Assembly: GCA_024803745.1 (NCBI GenBank)
Contig: JANJXV010000266.1
Span: 310,001 to 374,000 of the forward strand
DNA: 64,000 nt
DNA from: Megascapheus bottae
Taxonomy: Eukaryota; Chordata; Mammalia; Rodentia; Geomyidae
Direction: 5' to 3'
In this document: positions 59,819-64,000 of the stretch, one piece after another
Layout: every line of letters begins with the position of its first letter
Position numbering within the stretch: position 1 is the stretch's first letter
The notes under the pieces: model-generated
The model's input: only the letters and a program-made list of their open reading frames with translations
The model's database searches: none
What the model was told of the DNA's origin: nothing
Position numbers and translations under genes: made by a program

Positions 59819-62800
59819 ATGGTAGGAACCAATAAATATCTCTCAATCCTAACTCTCAATATCAATGGACTTAACTCTCCAATTAAACGGCATAGGTTGT
59901 CTAGTTGGATCAAAAAGCAAGAGCCATCGTTCTGCTGACATCGAGAGACACATCTTACCCAAAAACAATCATCTTTTGAAAGTGAGAGGTTGGAATAAAC
60001 TCTATCAAGCTAACTGCCCCCATAAACAGGCTAGAGTTGCCATCCTCATATCAGATACAATAGACTTCAAACTAAAATTAGTAAGAAAAGACAAAGAAGT
60101 TTACTACATACTACTAAAGGGATCTTTCCTCCCGGAAGACATAACAATCCTAAATATTTACACACCCAATCCCGGACCTCCAAACTTCATCAAGCAAACT
60201 TTACTTACACTGAAACCATACATAGATCGAAACACAGTGATTGTTGGTGAGTTTAACACACCACTCTCACCTATGGACTGATCAACAAGGCAAAAACTCA
60301 ACAGAGAAACCTTAGAACTGAACAACTATATAGACCAACTAGATCTAACAGACATCTGCAGAATATTCCACCCAGTAACACCACAGTATACGTTTTTCTC
60401 AGCAGCACATGGAACATTTTCCAAAATAGACCACATCTTAGGCCATAAAGCAAACCTGGACAGATTCAGAAACACTGAAATTATTCCATGCACACTCTCA
60501 GACCATAAAGGCATCAAATTGGAGCTGAACACACATCTCCACCAAAGAAAACCCTGTAACTCATGGAGACTGAACCACACATTGTTGTATCAAAAACAAT
60601 GGGTAATCGAAGAGATCAAAACAGATATCCAACTGTTTATGAAATTGAACAATAAGGAGCACACAAATATCAACTCCTTAGGGACACAACAAAGGCAGTA
60701 CTCAGAGGAAAATTTATAGCGCGGAGTGCCTACAACAGCAAGTTGGAAAAATGGCAAACCAACTAGTTAATGTCTCACCTTAACCTCCTGGAAAAAGAGC
60801 AACAAACCAACCCTAAACCCATTAGGGTTTATTAAAATCAAAGCAGAATTAAATGATTTGGAATAAAAAAACTATAGAAAGAATCAACAAAAGAAGGAGT
60901 TGGTTCTTGAAAGAATTAACAAAATTGACAAGCCCTTAGCAAATCTTACCAAAAAAAGAAGAGAGCATATCGAAATAAACAAAATCGCAGATGAAAATGG
61001 TAATATCACGACAGAAATTACCAAGATCCAGAATATCAAGAGAGAATACTTCTCAAACCTTTACGCCAACAAATTTGAGAATCTAGAAGAAATGGATGAA
61101 TTCCTAGACAATATTAACATACACACACTGAACCAAGAAGAGCTAACCCAACTCAACAGGCCTATTTCAAGCTCTGAAATAGAAATGGAAATTAGACAAC
61201 TTCCACTTAAAAAGAGCCCAGGGCCAGATGGATTCACAGCTGAATTCTACAAGGTCTTCAAAGCAGAGCTCACACCAATACTCCTCAAGCTCTTCAACGA
61301 AATTGAAAATGAAGGTTCTTTACTAAACTGATTCTGTGAAGCCAGCATACCCCTCATCCCCAAACCAGAAAGAGATTCATCAAAGAAAGAGATCTATAGA
61401 CCCATTTCTTTGATGAACATCGATGCAAAACTTCTCAACAAAATACTGGCCAACCGTCTACAACAACTCATCAAAAAAAATATACACTATGATCAAACTG
61501 GATTCATCACAGGGAGGCAAAGCTGGTTCAACATACACAAATCAATTAATATAATTCAACACATCAACAGGAGCAGGGATAAAATCACATGATTGTCTCA
61601 ATAGATGCGGAAAAGGCATTTGACAAGATCCAAAACCCCTTTATGTTAAAAGATGTGGAGAAACTAGGAATCCATGGAACATTTCTCAATGTAATAAAGG
61701 CTGTGTATGAGAAACCCACTGCTAGTATTATACTTAATGGTGAAAATCTAAAGCCATTCCCTCTAAAATCAGGAACGAGACAAGGATGCCCACTCTCTCC
61801 ACTCCTTTTTAACATAGTACTAGAATTCCTAGGCAGTGCAATAAGGCAAGAAGCAAGCATAAAGGGGATCCAAGTAGGGAAAGAGGAAATAAAACTATCC
61901 CTCTTTGCAGATGAAATGATTCTGTATTTGAAGAATCCTATAGACTCTACTCCCAAGCTCCTTGAGCTGATTCAAAGCTTTGGAAGGGTAGCAGGCCATA
62001 AAATCAACCCTCACAAATCAACTGCCTTACTTTACGCCAACACTGAGAGGAACGAGGCAATAATCAGGAAAGAAAATCCTTTCACAATAGCCTCAAAGAA
62101 AATAAAGTACCTAGCAATTAGCTTAACTAAGAATGTAAAGGACCGTTTAGATGAAAACTTTAAAACCCTAAAAAAGGAAATTAAAGCAGAACTAAGGAAA
62201 TGGAAAAACCTCCCGTGCTCCTGGATTGGAAGAATCAACATTGTGAAAATGACAACCTTGCCAAGGGCTATCTACAAATTCAATGTAATACCCATCAACA
62301 TCCCAATGTCATTCTTTAAAGACATAGAAGAGGCAATTCAAAATTTCATATGGAATAATAAAAGACCCCGTATAGCAAAAACACTTCTTAGCAGAAAGAA
62401 CAGCGCTGGAGGAATTTCAATTCCAAACTTAAGGCTCTATTACAGAGCTATAATTCTCAAAACAGCTTGGTACTGGCACAAGAACAGGCCTGAAGTCCAA
62501 TGGAGTAGAACTGCGGACCCAGATATTAAACCACAGACCTATGGCCACCTAATCTTTGACCAGGGAGCCAAAAAAATAGAATGGAAGAAAGATAGCCTCT
62601 TCAACAAGTTGTGCTGGCAGAACTGGTTAAACACCTGCAGAAAACTAAAGTTGGATCCTTCTTTGTCCCCTTGCACTAGAATTAACTCCAAATGGATCAA
62701 AGACGTGGAGGTAAAAGCTGACACACTGAAAAGTTTACAGGAAGGAATAGGAGATACACTAGGCCTCCTTGGTACAGGTCGAAACTTTCTTAATAAGGAC

Positions 62801-63651
62801 CAAGAATCACAACAAATCAGAGAAAGGCTGGATAAGTGGGACTGCATTAAACTGCAGAGCTTTTGTATGGCAACGGATATAGCTAGTAAACTAATCAGGA
62901 AGCCTACAGAGTGGGAGAAGATCTTCACCACCCAAACAACGGAACAAGGCCTCATATCTAAAATATATCAACAACTCAAAAAATTGAATCACTCCAAAAC
63001 TAACCTCCAAAGTAACACCCATCCCATTACAAAATGGGCCAAAGACTTAAAGAGAGCCTTCTCTGAAGAAGAAAAAAAATGGCCTATAGACACATGAAGA
63101 AATGCTCAACATCTCTGGTCATAAAAGAAATGCAAATAAAAACAAGTCTAAGATTCCACCTAACTCCAGTTAGAATGGCCAGGATCAGGAAAAAGAATGA
63201 CAACAGATGCTGGAGGGGATGTGGTTAGGAGGGATCACTACTACACTGTTGGTGGGAGTGCAAACTCGTTCAACCACTATGGAAAGCAGTGCGGCAGTGC
63301 CTCAAAACGCTAAACATACAACTCCCCTATGACCCAGCAATTCCAGTACTTGGCATTTACCCAACAATCCAGAAACAAGTGCATACTAAACCCACTAGCA
63401 CAACAATGTTCACTGCAGCACTATTCACCATAGCAAAGATATGGAACCAACCCAGATGTCCCTCAGTTGATGAGTGGATCAACAAGTTGTGGTATTTGTA
63501 CACAATGGAATTCTATGCTGCTGTCAGAAAGAATGACATCGCCCCATTTGTTAGGAAATGGAAAGACTTAGAACAAATCATATTAAGTGAAGTAAGCCAG
63601 ACTCAAAGGAACTTAGGCTCAGTGGTTTCCCTCATTCGTCATAATCAGTAG
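59819..63651 (+). pseudogene. L1 ORF2 pseudogene, unit I
   Basis: The endonuclease block is cut short by AGA to TGA at 60279-60281 (59865-60281, 138 codons). A complex indel near 60824 removes a net 8 bases upstream of the linker block (60900-61331). RT0-RT1 region 61410-61592. The RT block 61589-63097 has FADEMILYL: the second catalytic Asp of motif C is Glu. A7 at 62570-62576 is in frame, but the run lesion shared with E ends the block after KKWPIDT. TAG at 63226-63228 (from CAG) cuts the Cys-rich region. The last piece is 63289-63651. Confidence 0.95.
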
Positions 63652-64000
63652 AAACCTTGGGCTCTACTAGCAGAGATTGTCAATAGAGCAAAAGGCCATA
63701 TATAAGGCCATATAATGTGAAGCTAATTGAAAGGACCTCCAGGATATTGACACAAAAGCCATATAATGAATGATTGTTGTCCTTAATGTACTATGTTGTC
63801 TCTCATCTCGCTTGCTGTCCCTTGGTTATCCCATATTGGTATAGTATCTCACTTTATTATCTGATATATTGAATTTATTTGTATTTGGATATTTGAAATT
63901 TGATAGGGAAGGGGGAAAACCAAGACGGGTGGGGGGTGTGGGGTTGGAGGGAAATGGGTACCAAGACATGTGAAAGGGTATCAATGTATGTAAATTAATG
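63652..64000 (+). mobile_element. L1 3' UTR, unit I (cut by window end)
   Basis: This holds the G-rich core at 63927-63951 and ends before the poly(A) signal. GGGAAGGGGGAAAA and CTTTATTATC are shared with E. Confidence 0.87.

Larger units (their letters stand above)
58586..64000 (+). repeat. Tandem unit I (right end cut by window)
   Basis: This unit is cut by the window edge inside the L1 3' UTR, so its tail, SINEs and GAT tract are not seen. Its 3' part carries the same private frame lesion and point variants as unit E. It has a unique complex indel near 60824 and a unique change in the RT catalytic motif. Confidence 0.96.

Noticed and set aside
1..64000. CRISPR array or bacterial operon
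   Set aside because: The repeats are 7.4 kb with no short-repeat and spacer pattern, and the L1 and SINEs are eukaryotic.
1..64000. Nine independent L1 insertions
   Set aside because: Identical flanks, SINEs and shared lesions at matching positions require duplication of one locus.

Overview
The window is vertebrate nuclear DNA and carries no recognisable host gene. It is one head-to-tail tandem array of a unit of about 7.42-7.46 kb. Seven units are complete (B-H), one is cut by the left edge (A) and one by the right edge (I). All lie in the same orientation. I set unit borders at the ORF1 start codon: A 1-6530, B 6531-13988, C 13989-21441, D 21442-28889, E 28890-36310, F 36311-43730, G 43731-51155, H 51156-58585, I 58586-64000. 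The array runs off both ends, so its full copy number is unknown.

Each unit reads left to right as follows. First comes a LINE-1 (L1) retrotransposon on the + strand, with ORF1, a short inter-ORF gap, ORF2 and a 3' UTR holding a G-rich polypurine tract, an AATAAA signal and an A-rich tail. Then come about 625 bp of unrecognised sequence, a minus-strand dimeric tRNA-derived SINE, a GAT microsatellite, a plus-strand copy of the same SINE family, and about 660 bp of leader sequence running into the next ORF1. From ORF1 to the tail the L1 makes up roughly three quarters of each unit.

The SINE has an ID-like (tRNA-Ala-type) left half joined to a right half that I recognise as the IDL-Geo type of geomyoid rodents (kangaroo rats, pocket mice, gophers). 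That points to a heteromyid or geomyid rodent. The assignment rests on memory of the family, not on a search.

No L1 copy can be active. All units share the same lesions: a frame break and an early TAG in ORF1, and several frame breaks and stops in ORF2. The L1 therefore died before it was amplified, and the array grew by duplication of the locus rather than by repeated retrotransposition. Each copy then gained private lesions. Units C and D still keep an uninterrupted 687-codon frame covering the reverse transcriptase core to the C-terminus. Variant sites group the units differently in different parts of the repeat, which suggests unequal exchange or gene conversion. The units behave as a macrosatellite built around a dead L1.
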